A stretch of DNA of 64,000 bases from NCBI GenBank assembly GCA_907163345.1, contig CAJQUN010001172.1, forward strand, positions 32,170 through 96,169. The letters are read 5' to 3'. Position numbers and translations under genes: made by a program. The notes under the pieces were generated by a model that was given only the letters and a program-made list of their open reading frames with translations, was not told where the DNA came from and made no database searches. Shown piece by piece: positions 22,076 through 33,612 of this stretch (position 1 is its first letter; every line of letters starts with the position of its first letter). This stretch comes from Haberlea rhodopensis (lineage: Eukaryota > Streptophyta > Magnoliopsida > Lamiales > Gesneriaceae).

Positions 22076-24308
22076 TTAGCAGTCTTCATAATTGATAAGT
22101 ATTGTTTTGGCTATCTCTTCTTCTTGCTCGTCATAATGATTTACGAATTCGTCAACCGTCCCATCTCTTCTATTTTTGCATTCTGCTTCAAACCAATCTT
22201 TAAGTAACGTGAGCATGCATAACGAATCAGCTGATAGACTACTTCTGTAGTCTCCAATAATACGGCCGCATGTTGAGAATGCCGATTCAGAAGCGACGCT
22301 TGAAGCTTGTACATCATACACGTCTCTAGCCATTTTGGCTAAGATAGGGAATTGTGCTGCATTGGACTTCCACCATTGTAAGACGTCGAAGTTGTCTTCG
22401 GTTAGAAATTGATAATTCAGATAAATTTGCAACTCAGTCGACGTGCTAGTAGAAGGTCCTTTTCCCTTAAGTTTTTTCCTGCCCAGCATTCTAAGCAAAT
22501 TGATGCCCCCACCTTTAGATTGAGCTTGGGGTTGTTCTTCAACAGGCCTTTGTTGCGATGATTCACTTGCCTGTTGATTATAATACAATTGAAACATATT
22601 TTGGAGAGATTGCATTGTAGACGTCTTTTGATCGTCAACAACCTTCCCCAAAAATTTAGCATAATATTCAAAAATATCTCAAATGAAGTTAAACATTGAC
22701 TAGGATCTAGCAATGTTGCGATGCAGTGCACGGGTGGGATTTGTTCCCAATACTTTGTAAATTTAGTTTCCATTGCACTAACAAAAGCATGCAAATCATA
22801 GTCATCTCTAAATTCTATAAATTTATCAAACATGTTAAATACTAAAGGAAGGAAATAAACGGAAGTTGGATAAGTAACACCAGAGAAACGTTCCGTCGCA
22901 TCTTTGAAAGTACCTAACAATGATACACAATTTTCAACAAATTCACAATCCTCATTAGTCAAATAAATACTTTCATCGCTATCAGGCATTTGATATGAAT
23001 TATAAAATGGAGTTAAAATATCTTTGTAAGGTAACATAGCATTCAACAAATTGTACAACGAATTCCACCTAGTTTCTATTGGTGATGGAAAAAGAAGATG
23101 CTTTAAACCATTAGATAAACATAATTGTTTCCAATCACGCTTAACACGGCTCGTGCGTAACCATTTAGCGCAGTATTTCATTTTGTCAATACATGCTGAG
23201 TGATTGTCCTCATAACCAACTTTAACAGCCAAATTAATCACATGACATGCACATCTAACATGAAAAAAAATACCATCAAGCATTGGTTTAAGATAGGTCT
23301 TTAAATCACGCATCGCAGCATTGTTATTCGCAGCATTGTCTAATGTGATTGAAAATACCTTATCCTGAATTCTATAATGTCTACAAGTGTTGAATACATA
23401 TTTAGCAATTACATAACCAGTATGTGCACAATCTAACTCATCTAAAGACAAAATCCTTTTTTGCATACACCAATTATCATCAATCCAATGACAAGTGACA
23501 ACAAGATATGAATCAGAATTTACATTTGTCCAAATATCAGTTGTTAAACTAACCCTACAAGGCAAACTAGAAAGATGTTGAAACAATGTATTTCTATATT
23601 CAACAAATACGTCCATACAATTTCTTTTTAGTGTGTGCCTGGATATATGTTTAAACATGGGTTGTATAGACGAAGCAAATTCAATAAAACCAGCACGTTC
23701 AGCTTGTATAAAAGGTAGTTCACATCTGATCACATATCTAACAAGTGACCTACGATTAATTTCAGCAGTTAAAATAAATTCGTGCCAGTAAGAACATTAA
23801 TTTGTGCTTGTGTTGCTTCTCGACTTAATGGTTGTAATGTTGTCTCATCAAAATTATGTTTTTTTACTAAGTGTTTTTTAAATGTTCCGGTGCCTCCACT
23901 GGAACCACCGGCTTTATATGAATACTGGATCTTAGATAATTTACATATTGCAACAGATTCATTAGTACCTTCTTTTTGACCGAGTTCAAAGTGATCCCAT
24001 ATCTTACTTCTTTTGGCACGAGTAGGTAGTCTACTTGCTGCTGTAGTGGCTCCGGATGACTCCACATGTTGTCTTTCTTGGGCTTGGGCAGCAACAGGTT
24101 CGGCAGGTTGTTGGGGTTGTTGTGGTTCGACATTCATAGAAGAACCACCAACATCGAGGTCAGCAAAAAAATCATAACTTTCATTTAACTCAGGAATTGG
24201 CACAGGCAAATTCATTGCAGAAGATGAACTCAGTGATAGACGACCCGGAACGAGACCCCGACTACGACCCCGGCTACGACCAGCACCACTGCTAGATGAA
24301 GATGCCAT
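22076..24308 (-). pseudogene. hAT transposase (RICESLEEPER-like), two frameshifts
   Basis: Three overlapping or adjacent - strand reading frames make up one protein. Part 1 (24308-23769) has a Ser/Arg-rich N-terminus and a BED zinc finger (KIWDHFE..AICKLSK..KKHLVKKH); the second Cys of CxxC is Ser. Part 2 (from about 23770 to 22670) is the RNase H-like core with TTDIWTNVNSDSY, ITLDNAANN and CACHVINLAVK. Part 3 (22676-22076) is the C-terminal dimerisation domain (LQWWKSNAAQFPIL, SVASESAFSTCGR, LLKDWFEAE). The joins need one base change each: near 23770-23778 (AATTTATTTTA) and in the A-run at 22670-22674. The total of about 740 residues suits the family. There is no other decay, so it is either a recently dead copy or an active one misread by two indels. 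Host domestication is unlikely given intact TIRs. Confidence 0.88.
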
Positions 24309-24466
24309 TATGATATAAGACTATAAGTAAATTGTAAATAGCACAATTGAGAGAAAAATATGAGAGTGAAGTAATTTTCGTTACAAGAATTGTTATGAAA
24401 CAATACACAACACAACATCCCCTATTTATAGTTTTTTTTTTTTATTAAAAATATTTAAAAAAAAAT

Positions 24467-24545
24467 ACGTTGGCAACGGCTAAGAGCCGTTGCCAACGTT
24501 AACATTTGTTAACGTTGAAGGCAACGTTAACAATGTTAACGTTGC
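24467..24545. repeat. Stacked hairpins upstream of the transposase
   Basis: A perfect 15-bp hairpin (arms 24467-24481 and 24485-24499, loop AAG) is followed by a second (GCAACGTTAAC 24521-24531, inverted at 24535-24545). They lie about 160-240 bp upstream of the transposase ATG, next to a TATA-like CTATTTATAG on this strand. Confidence 0.75.
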
Positions 24546-24810
24546 CTTCTTCAATTTTTATTTTTTTTTATTTATTTATATTTTTTTTAAAGTCTACCGG
24601 TTCCGGTTTCGGAACCGGAATCGGACCGGTAGGACCGAAACCGGCGGTCCTACCGGTTTGGTTCTTCGGGACCGCCCCGGACAGGTTTCTAACCGGTTCC
24701 GGGGCGAACCGGAACCGTTAAGTCCGGTTCCGGTTTCGGACCGGACTTAACGGTCCGAATCCGGGCCGGGTCCGGTTTGACCCGGCCCGGTAAGCAGCCC
24801 TACCTGTATG

Positions 24811-27623
24811 TTCTACACTTGTCGGTGGGATTGTGATTGTTGAATAAATAGTTTATAATTGATCTATTTATAACTTATAGAAATAAATAGCTTAATAAAA
24901 ATATTATGATATTGTCAGAGTAATTATTGTTGCTGTCAAAATAATTTCTATGCATTTTCCTTAATAAAATCACGTATATCCACACTCACTCACTTCCAAA
25001 AGGTAAGATTGTTAAATATTTATGTATCAAATTTTTTGATAGATTATGATCGTAACATAATATAATTAATGTAAATTGCATAAAACACCATGTTTTTGTG
25101 GTATATATGCATGAAACTCTACGTGTTAACAAAATAAACAAAAAACCCTATATTTTCTTAAACTCGGCATAAAATCTTGTTGTGTTGTAAAAACAAAATA
25201 AAAAAATCCATCTTTTGTTTTGAAACATTGTATGAAACTCCCGATATTAAACAAATTGGCAAAAAAATCTGAGACTCGAACAAAAAAAACAAAAAAACCC
25301 ATTGGGTGTGTATTCCAATAAAAAGGCAAAAAACCACTCTCTATTTTTTCTTTGAGCAACTATTACAATTATTTAGGGTGTGGGACATGGACTCTAACAC
25401 GAAACATTCGGGTTGTAATTGTGATCTGTGTCAAATAAGCTACGACTCATCGGCTAGATATTCCAATATATAACTTAAAAGTAAAAGTACGAAAACATAA
25501 ATTTATTATCTGTGTGTGAAAATAGTTTTGTGTTTTGCTTTGGATAAATCGAAAATTCGTTTAATGACTAATGATTTTTTTAATATTGAAGAAAATGATA
25601 TTTAGAAATTGCTTGGAAACAAAAGGGATAAGAATGAGGATTTGATGGGCCCAACGGTTGGTGACCAAACGAACCAAACTCTATATATGGCCATTCAAAT
25701 TGCCGCCGCCACACACTATTCTCACAAAAATCTTTTTTAAATATATACTTCAAATCTAATTATAGAAATGAGATGTTAGTATACGTGCATTATTCCCACA
25801 AAAGATCTAATGATCCAAAATTGATTTGGGTATATGAGGTCTACATATTTGTGTGGATCTCATATACTCAAATAAATTCTTAACCCTTAGATCTAGTATT
25901 GTGGTAGTGCCCATATGCTAGCAATGAATAACCCCGAGCTATTGTTTTCTATAAAACATTATATTCTGATTTCAGATTATATATATGATAAATACCTTGT
26001 ATTTACTATAAATAAAATATAGATAATTGTGCATTATTATTGAGATAGATAAATAAAAATATTGAGACATATTTTAAGTATTCTACGAACTAGAAATGAA
26101 GTCGTTAAAACAACAAAATTATTCAGATATTAAAGGTTCTGAAATATTTATCGTAGTTATTGGCATAACATCGAATTGTCATGAATTTTGAAGAATTTAT
26201 GATATTTGGAAAATTTATTTCTTGCGCCAACATTTGTGGTATGTGTCTATTTCATGTTGCCACGAAAATTAAGGTTATTTCGGCTAAGAAGACATTCGAT
26301 ACATTCAGGCAAATATATTGATCAGAGTTTCCAAATTAGGGTTTTTATGTATCCCTGTGGCGATATCTTTCTATACTTATACTTAAAATTTTGTTTGGGT
26401 TTTTTTTTATACAAAAAACATATCGTAAATATCTAATAAGGTTGAATTTGGATCGAATGATTTATTTCAATAATAAATTTGAATTTTAGAATTTGAGATA
26501 ACATACTACTGTAAAAAAAATACCTTAAAATTGAAGATTGCAGATTTGAAATTTGATGGATTTGTATTAATGATTTCAAATCCAAATCCATCAAAAAATT
26601 TGGATTTAAGATTGCAGTTCTAAAATCATTTGAACTCGATTGATTAAAAATATTAATATTAAATAAATTAAAATTATTTGCACTAAATTTTTTTTCTGTT
26701 ATATGCTGTTGGTTTAAATTAAGATTTAGGATAATTATTATTAATTTTGGTTAAGTGGGTTGGGGTTGTAAGTAGTTCTTCTTATGAAGGCCCGTTTCGG
26801 GAAACCCATTTCCAGTGAAAGCCCATATCCATTGAAAAGCAGAAGATTAAAACCTGGAACTTGGCCGTCAAACGGCATGTCAGATCTCCAATCGGTGGCC
26901 TTTACACTAAACCTAGACATGTCAAACAGAGCGGACTATAGGGCGTCGGCTTATGGGACGGCACGACCATCCAGTTTTAAAGGAGAAAAAAACTTTTTTA
27001 GTTTTCTTTCTTTATTTTCAAATTTATTTGGGGGCCAATGATGAACAAAATGTTTGCCTACATTGTCTGATTTTTTAAGGTGAAGAATATTATAGATTAA
27101 TTCTGAGGCCCCCTTGTAAAGATGATAATTCTGATGATGCTTGAAGATCTCTCATGGAATCTTTTAAGGTTCTTGTACTATCATTACCTTTAATCTTGCA
27201 TTCATATACGCTGTCAAATTTTAAATTTTTTTCTAAAATATTTGTGGGGGTTGATGAAGTGTGTTTGACTCAAATATACATTCATGTATGGTGTCATAGA
27301 TTTACCTTTATGTAGGCGCTGTGTTAATTTCAACCTCGAGGGCTATTTCTATGATTAGGATTCAACCTCGATGGTTGATGAAAAACCACACATAAAACAT
27401 TCCTAAGTTTTGAGTAATCATATCCTTAAATCACCCATTTCAGTGAAACCCCTATAATTATTTTGATCTGTTTTTTGAAGCTCTGAATCCGAATAATTTT
27501 GGGCAGTTTGATTTGACATTTATTTACGCTTTTATTATGCAACATATCAGAAGAAAATGAACTTTCATCTAGAACTGCAGCTGATAAGGATGCTGACACC
27601 GGAATCGAGCTAAATATGTATCC
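24811..27623. other. Gene-free AT-rich DNA
   Basis: These 2.8 kb contain no convincing coding region. The 85-residue ORF at 26784-27041 has no recognisable domain. A stretch at 26450-26650 repeats 'aaatttgaattttag/ccaaatccatc' in both orientations and may be a worn MITE. Confidence 0.4.
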
Positions 27624-28064
27624 TATGGGTGTAAACGAATCGAATCGAGCCGAATATGCAGAAAATTTTAAGGTTCGAATTTGGGTCGAAATAGTTATAT
27701 TCGAGTTCGAGTTCGAATAGTTTCAAAAATTTGGCTCGAGTTCGGCTCGAATCAAAGTTTGAGGCCGAGTTCGGCTCGAAAACGTTCGAACATGTTCGTG
27801 AGCTATTCGAATTATTGCTCGAAATAAATACCCGAATGGTTCGAAATATATTTATTTAATATATAATTATATTATATTAATAAAATTTTGAAGTTCGCGA
27901 GCGGCTCGCGAACTATCGGACAAAGTAATTTGGGTTTGAATTCGGCTCGAAAAAGTTCGAACATGTTTGAGTTCGGCTCAAATTCGAGAATTTCGAATTC
28001 GAATCAAATATTTATCGAGCCGGCTCGAAAAGTTCGTGAACATGTTCGATTCGTTTACACCCTA
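27624..28064. mobile_element. hAT-type MITE, 441 bp, exact 8-bp target duplication
   Basis: Ends are inverted: TA(T)GGGTGTAAACGAATCGAA at the left and its complement (TTCGATTCGTTTACACCCTA) at the right. The flanking ATGTATCC occurs at 27616-27623 and 28065-28072. The interior is dense in ggctcgaa / gttcgaacatg repeats and has no ORF. It lies inside or beside the DUF7731-like pseudogene. Confidence 0.9.
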
Positions 28065-28615
28065 ATGTATCCATGAGATTGGTATAAAGGTGAAACCTTG
28101 AGAGGTGTTGCAGCCATTGTTAATGGTTCATTGAGGTCTTTTATATGGTAGCTTTGTTTGCAAACTGGATGTTCTTTTTGACATTATCAAGGCATTGAAG
28201 CACAGCCCTAGTGTGATCCACGCACCCTCCTGTACAGAACGATGGGCCGTCACTGGAGGCTACGTTCAGCCACCCGGACATGGTTAGCGTATACTTCGGT
28301 TGGCAGCTGTTAGACATCTGCATTTTATCAAATATCATATGTTCATATGATATGATTTTATGAAATTGATACAAATATTGCTATTGTAGGAAAATGTGAT
28401 AGTTATTAAATGAAAGCTGGAAAAATCATCTTCCCGGTGCTTGCTTTCTGCAAGCAATAATAAGCACTCCTCCAAGCCTGGATTGAACTTAGATTATCGT
28501 TCTTTGTCGGATATTTTGTATCTGCACCAAATATTGCCTTGCAAAATCGCCAAGCTAATAATGTGTGAGTGAATTTCGAGTTACGAATGATGATGTTAAA
28601 TCCTTCACCTATCAA
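28065..28615 (-). pseudogene. DUF7731-type small Cys-rich protein, pseudogene
   Basis: Two exon-like pieces on the - strand (about 28615-28445 and 28317-28065) read IQAWRSAYYCLQK | MSNSCQPKYTLTMSGWLNV, then FCTGGCVDHTRAVLQCLDNV and FANKAT. The Cys spacing and SGWLNV / FCxGxC / VLxC motifs match a plant family of secreted or GPI-type proteins of unknown function. The intron (28318-28444) would have a GC donor and an AG acceptor. The 3' part is broken: after KATI the frame meets TAA, and resuming (KDLNE, TINNGCNTSQGFT) needs two separate indels. A hAT MITE then interrupts it at 28065. No credible signal peptide start is visible upstream. Confidence 0.65.
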
Positions 28616-28705
28616 TTTAAGCTATCGTGTGAATGATGATTATAGATTGAGTCTGAATTGATGCATTTTATTTGATTAGTGAATTTAGAATCATGGGTTT
28701 CGAAA

Positions 28706-28816
28706 GAGCCTCTTGCCTTGGTTGGATGGTTAAGGCTCATGTCTCCCTTTGGACGGCTCGGGTTTGAATCCTGGTAGTAGCCTAAAAATATTTACAAAAT
28801 CTCGCTATAAAAAAAG
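28706..28816 (+). mobile_element. tRNA-derived SINE
   Basis: An A-box-like GGTTGGATGGTTAAGG (28720-28735) and a canonical B box GGTTTGAATCC (28761-28771) stand at tRNA spacing and are followed by a short body ending in an A-rich tail (TATAAAAAAAG). It does not fold as a complete tRNA. Target duplication not found. Confidence 0.6.
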
Positions 28817-30003
28817 AATAATAGGTTCGGAAGGACTAACATAGCACAGAACTTAAAAGAACGAACTTGGGTTCGAGAAATATCTTGAATTTCGTGGGGA
28901 ATGTTTCAAATCAATAGTTTTGAAATGATTAGATTGAATATGGATTAATAATTTGAGATCAAAATTATCGTCCAAAATTGCTATAATGTATTTCAAGTTG
29001 TTATTTTAAAATTTTTTATTAGTATTTGACCCTTTATGTAAGCTTTAGTATAATTAATTTGAATAACTCAACCTCGTAATATTTTCTATACAGCCAATAA
29101 TTTTTAGGAAAACCTTTCTATAAATCTATAGACCCGTCAATATCATAAATTAATAATTTTCTAAAATTAAACCATAATTAGGAGAATTTAGTAAAATATA
29201 AATCTATTGTTGTTTTTTTCTTCGCGAAATTTAAATCTCTAACGTTTTTCATTACATTCAAAAGTCGTGTTCTCGAACTGCTATATAAGATTGTGAAGAG
29301 TTGTTGCTATGAGTGTTTAATTTACGGTTGATTGGTTGTAAAGGTACCGAATTTTCCCCAGTTTCATCATCGACATGATTTTCAATGACATTAACTATAA
29401 TTTTTTATAAGCTTTAGAACTTTGAACATTCATCATTTTCACTTCGGGTAATCCAACAAGTGATTGTTATCCATTTTATTGCTGTAACCGAGATCATTAA
29501 TCAGTTTCTCAAAAGCATGAATAGCTTCTTCATGATAAATTCTCTGAATTTAAAAAGCAATCTTTAAATTAATAAATTATTAGTTTATTGATTAATTAAT
29601 GCCTCTCTAAATTAATAAAATTTTACAATCCCAATACTATTAATTTATAGAGGTTTTATTGTATTTGCACCAATATCCTAGCTTAGGGAGAGGGTCTAGT
29701 TCTTGTATGTTGTGGGAGCGGGTTTTGGAGGGTGATTTATTATATTATATTAATTGATGGAATTATATTTGTCCCTACCTAAAGCGTTATAAAAAGTAAC
29801 AATATGTCTGTGATTTATATGCAAATTTTTTAATTAAAAATTTCCACATTTATATTCAATCTTTTAATGAATGTAATTTCTACCATATAAAATGTCTTAA
29901 ATTACAATGAGATTCACTTTGTTTTTTAGAATATCAGTTCACCTAGAACTTTTTTGTAATCGTGACTATTTCATGTAAAAGGTTTTCTCACGTGACGTAA
30001 GCT
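28817..30003. other. Gene-free AT-rich DNA
   Basis: No coding region or defined repeat was recognised in this stretch. Confidence 0.4.
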
Positions 30004-30909
30004 ACCGAAAATGCTTATATAACGTGACGTGGGCTCTATATATGTACCAATTTAATATGATTGATCTAAAAAATTTGGTATGTTAGTATAAATATTTTTG
30101 TAAAGGTGATATTTTTAATATTAAGTTGGTATATAAGCGAGACCCAAACCAAGTGCATACAAGTGTTTCCCTTTAAGCTATGATTCAGTTACTGGTCCAC
30201 ATCATGTGTTGTATGGTTTGAGAGGACCTGATTTGGCTATGATGATTCCCACACATTTCTAGTCAAAATCTTGTGTTTCTGTAGTGTTTCATGTCAGTAC
30301 ACGTTTTAGTATGCCTTTTAATAGGTGTATTTTTGTCTTTACCCAAGATTAGAGTCAGAACTTGGCTTCTGTTGGTTAATTTGTTTTATTCTTGTCCTTT
30401 ATGGTCGTTATTTCATAACTATGTTGTATTTGTGGATATGGTTGTTTATAGTTAATATATTGTTTTTTTTTAAAATTTTTAAAATGACACATTAATTGAT
30501 GGCATGGAAACACCATAAATTTCTCATGAATAATAGTATCTTTTTTTTCCCCCAAAAAATGAAAGCAATTTATTTATAACTTGCACAAGCATGATCGAGA
30601 CAAAAGTCCATCGAAATATAGCTTAATTGCATGGGTCATGGCGGGTTAGAGTAGATTATAGTGAGGACTGACAAATAATTAATGAGCCAGTTAATTAATC
30701 TATAAATAATTTTTTTTTTAGTAGCCTTAAACGTAGCCTTCTTGGAAATTTGACAGGTTTTACAAATTTTTCTGCCAAAATACCCCTTATTTTTTTTAAA
30801 AAAACTGACCACTTTAAGCACTAAATAAACTTTTTAAAAAATTAAGGATACAAAAACTATTCAAATAAATAAATAAACTAGATAAATATATATTCATTCT
30901 TCATAAATA
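30004..30909. repeat. Left arm of a giant inverted repeat
   Basis: This 0.9-kb segment is repeated in inverse orientation at 30933-31985 with only small differences. The homology begins at ACCGAAAATGCTTA and runs through distinctive stretches such as TTAAACGTAGCCTTCTTGGAAATTTGACAGG to the 23-nt loop (30910-30932). No ORF of note. Confidence 0.92.
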
Positions 30910-30932
30910 CTTGTGATACCTAAATAAATGAA

Positions 30933-31985
30933 TATTTATGAAGAATGAATATATATTTATCTAGTTTATTTATTTATTTGAATAGTTTTTGTATCCTTAA
31001 TTTTTTTAAAAGTTTATTTAGTGCTCTTTTTATTTTTAAAGTGATCAGTTTTTTTTTAAATAAGGGGTATTTTGGGAGAAAAATTTGTTAAACCTGTCAA
31101 ATTTCCAAGAAGGCTACGTTTAAGGCTACTAAAAAAATTATTTATAGATTAATTAACTGGCTCATTAATTATTTGTCAGTCCTCACTATAATCTACTCTA
31201 ACCCGCCATGACCCATGCAATTAAGGGGTTTGTTTGATGATGTCCTTAAGGTAGTGCCTTTAGGGGCATCATCACCATTCATTTGGAATGTTTTTTTTTT
31301 AAAGAAAAAAAAGATTCTAAATAGATGGTGGATGATGACCCTGAGGACAGTACCCTTAAGGGCGGCAACAATGAAACCCAATTAAGGTATATTTCGATGG
31401 ACTTTTGTCTCAATCATGCTTGTGCAAGTTATAAATAAATTTAATTGCTTTCATTTTTTGGGGAAAAAAATGATACTATTATTCATGAGAAATTATGGTG
31501 TTTGCATGCCATCAATTAATTGTGTCATTTTATTAAAAAAAAACAAGTATATTAACTATAAACAAATAACAACCATAAAGACCACACTATCTTAAAGAGT
31601 AAAACAAATTAATCAACAGAAGCCAAGTTCCGACTCCAATCTTGGATAAAGACAAATATACACTTATGAAGAGACGTACTAAAAGGTGAACTGGACAAGA
31701 AACACTACAGAAACACAAGATTTTGACCAGAAAGGTGTAAGAATCATCATAGCCAAATAAGGTCCCCTCAAACCATACAACACATGACGTGGACTAGTAA
31801 GTGAGTCATATCTTAAAGGGAAACACTTGTATGCATCCGATTTGAGCCTCGCTTATATACCAACTTAATATTAAAAATATCACCTTTAAAAAAATATTAA
31901 TATTAATATACCAATTTTTTTAGATCATTCATATTGAGTTGGTACACATATAGAGCCCACGTCACGTTATTTAAGCATTTTTGGT
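30933..31985. repeat. Right arm of the giant inverted repeat
   Basis: The inverse copy of 30004-30909, longer by a 153-bp insertion plus its 8-bp duplication. Transcription across both arms would give a nearly perfect long hairpin RNA. Confidence 0.92.
31226..31378. mobile_element. Short MITE, 153 bp, inserted in the right arm
   Basis: Flanked by CAATTAAG at 31218-31225 and 31379-31386; the left arm of the inverted repeat carries the single-copy empty site (inverted CAATTAAG near 30622-30630). Ends GGGTTTG and GAAACC are weakly inverted. The 8-bp duplication suggests hAT; the GGGTTTGTTTG start could also fit other families. Confidence 0.8.
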
Positions 31986-32994
31986 GGGTTATTTATTTAA
32001 ATAACCCAAATTTAGAAATTATTTAATAAAGTAATCTAAATTTAAAAAATTTAATAAATGACCTAAAACGCCAACTTGGTTGGCGTTTTCAACTTTGGAA
32101 GTTGGACACGCCAACTTCTTTATTTTTGTTTTGTTTTGTTTTTTTTCCTTTTTTTTAAATAAAAATAAATTTAAAATAAAAATACAATAAACATATATAC
32201 AAGTTCAATATTTGTATGTATTTGATTTGCGCATAACTCATAAATTAACTCAATATAATTAGTCTATATTGACTTATGTAATATTTTATGTTTTTTTCTC
32301 TTTAAATAAGTTTGTTTTGAGTTTGTGTATAAGTTGAACGCAAATCAGGTATATAAAAGCATTTTCGGCTGCAGGGGATGCCGCCCGTTTGAAGACACTA
32401 ACCCAATAAAAATGGTGCTGCTGTTTAGAGATTTTCTAATTCTTGAATTGAATAAAAATATAAACCACAATACCATAAAAGCATTTCCCGCATGACCGTC
32501 GCGGAATATTTGTAAAAAATTTCAACATAAAATTTACTCTAAACGATGCATTACGGGGATGCTGCATTCCCGTAACGATGCATTACTCTAAATCTTGCAA
32601 ACTTATCTTTTTCGAATTAGAGTAATGCATCGTTACTTGAATTGGTTGCACACTACTAGTGTTCAAGAGATCTGCTCGGATTTTTGCTTCATTTCGAACA
32701 GAGGCGATTGGACGTTGTACCTTGGAACTCTTTTGTCCAGGAGGCCAGAAGCTTGTAGGCCGGCAAATTTGAGTTTACGGGCACACGTCTTGCTGTGGCA
32801 TCCTCTAGTTTCAGTTTCCTGTTTCCGAAAACTTTGAATAATATATATAAACTGTTGTTGTAAGTTTAATAATTTTTTTTTGCATAATTATTGTAAACTA
32901 TTTAAATTCGTATATTTAAATATAATGAACCAACGTCTAATAGTATATTGACTCCATGTCCGGGCTCTCATAAGCGAGCGTTGTCAGCTGGACC
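31986..32994. other. Gene-free DNA with a small hairpin
   Basis: Mostly AT-rich. At about 32068-32088 the sequence CGCCAACTTGGTTGGCG is a short palindrome, with a second CGCCAACTT nearby. Nothing else was recognised. Confidence 0.4.
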
Positions 32995-33604
32995 CATTGT
33001 TATTAAAAGCTCGCATAGCGCGCGCTAAAGCTCAAGGCGAAGCGAGGCGCGGGTCTTGCGCCTCGCAGCGCCATGCGCCTCGTGTTTTGGCAAAGCGCGT
33101 GCTATGTGCGCTATCTGCTCTTTTTCAATTAGCCAAGGCGTGCGCTATAGCGCGCCTTTGCTAAGGTTGGGTTTTAATTTTAAATTTGGGCTTATTAAAA
33201 ATAAGCCTAAGTTAAAGAATATTAGGGTTAAGTTAGAGAGTTTTAGGATTACTGTTACATAAAGTCTTGTTGCATAAACACTCCAGCCTCTTGTCGCCTC
33301 CAAAGGATAAGCAGGTTGATGTGTTCATCAGTCATCACAATCGTCAATGAGTCCATTCAATCAAAGTTTGACAAACACTTGAGAATATAGCAAAATATAA
33401 ATTGCTAAGCTATTAACATTGATAAACCATACTGCTAAGTGTTGCTAATGAGTTTGATTAAATTTTATGGATACTTCTGATGTATTAAAAATATATAAGC
33501 TATTGCGCTTTACTTTAATAAAGCGCGCGCTTCGCGTCGCGCTATGCGCTATAGCCCCATGACCCATTTGCGCTTTAGTGCGCTATGCGTCTTTAATAAC
33601 TATG
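32995..33604. mobile_element. hAT-type MITE, 610 bp, GCGC-rich ends
   Basis: Perfect 8-bp target duplication GCTGGACC at 32987-32994 and 33605-33612. Inverted ends: CATTGTTATTAAAAGCTCGC against the complement of the right end, CATAGTTATTAAAGACGC. Both ends are packed with GCGC/TAGCGC palindromes (for example TATAGCGCGCC), the middle is AT-rich, and no coding capacity exists. Confidence 0.9.
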
Positions 33605-33612
33605 GCTGGACC

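Larger units (their letters stand above)
21660..24802 (-). mobile_element. hAT-superfamily DNA transposon, full structure, 3,143 bp
   Basis: The ends are inverted repeats: TAGGGCTGTTTACCGG at the left and, inverted, TAGGGCTGCTTACCGG at the right. The flanking 8 bp are CTTGTATG (21652-21659) and CCTGTATG (24803-24810), a hAT-length target duplication with one mismatch. The termini are filled with CCGGTTCCGG-type subterminal repeats. A BED-type transposase gene occupies the - strand. The element lies in gene-free DNA. A shorter relative with the same ends is at 49080-49355. Confidence 0.92.

Noticed and set aside
22076..24308. Domesticated hAT transposase gene of the host
   Set aside because: Intact TIRs, target duplication and frameshifts argue for an ordinary transposon.
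26784..27041. 85-residue ORF with basic N-terminus
   Set aside because: No recognisable domain and no supporting neighbours; kept only as part of the gene-free stretch.
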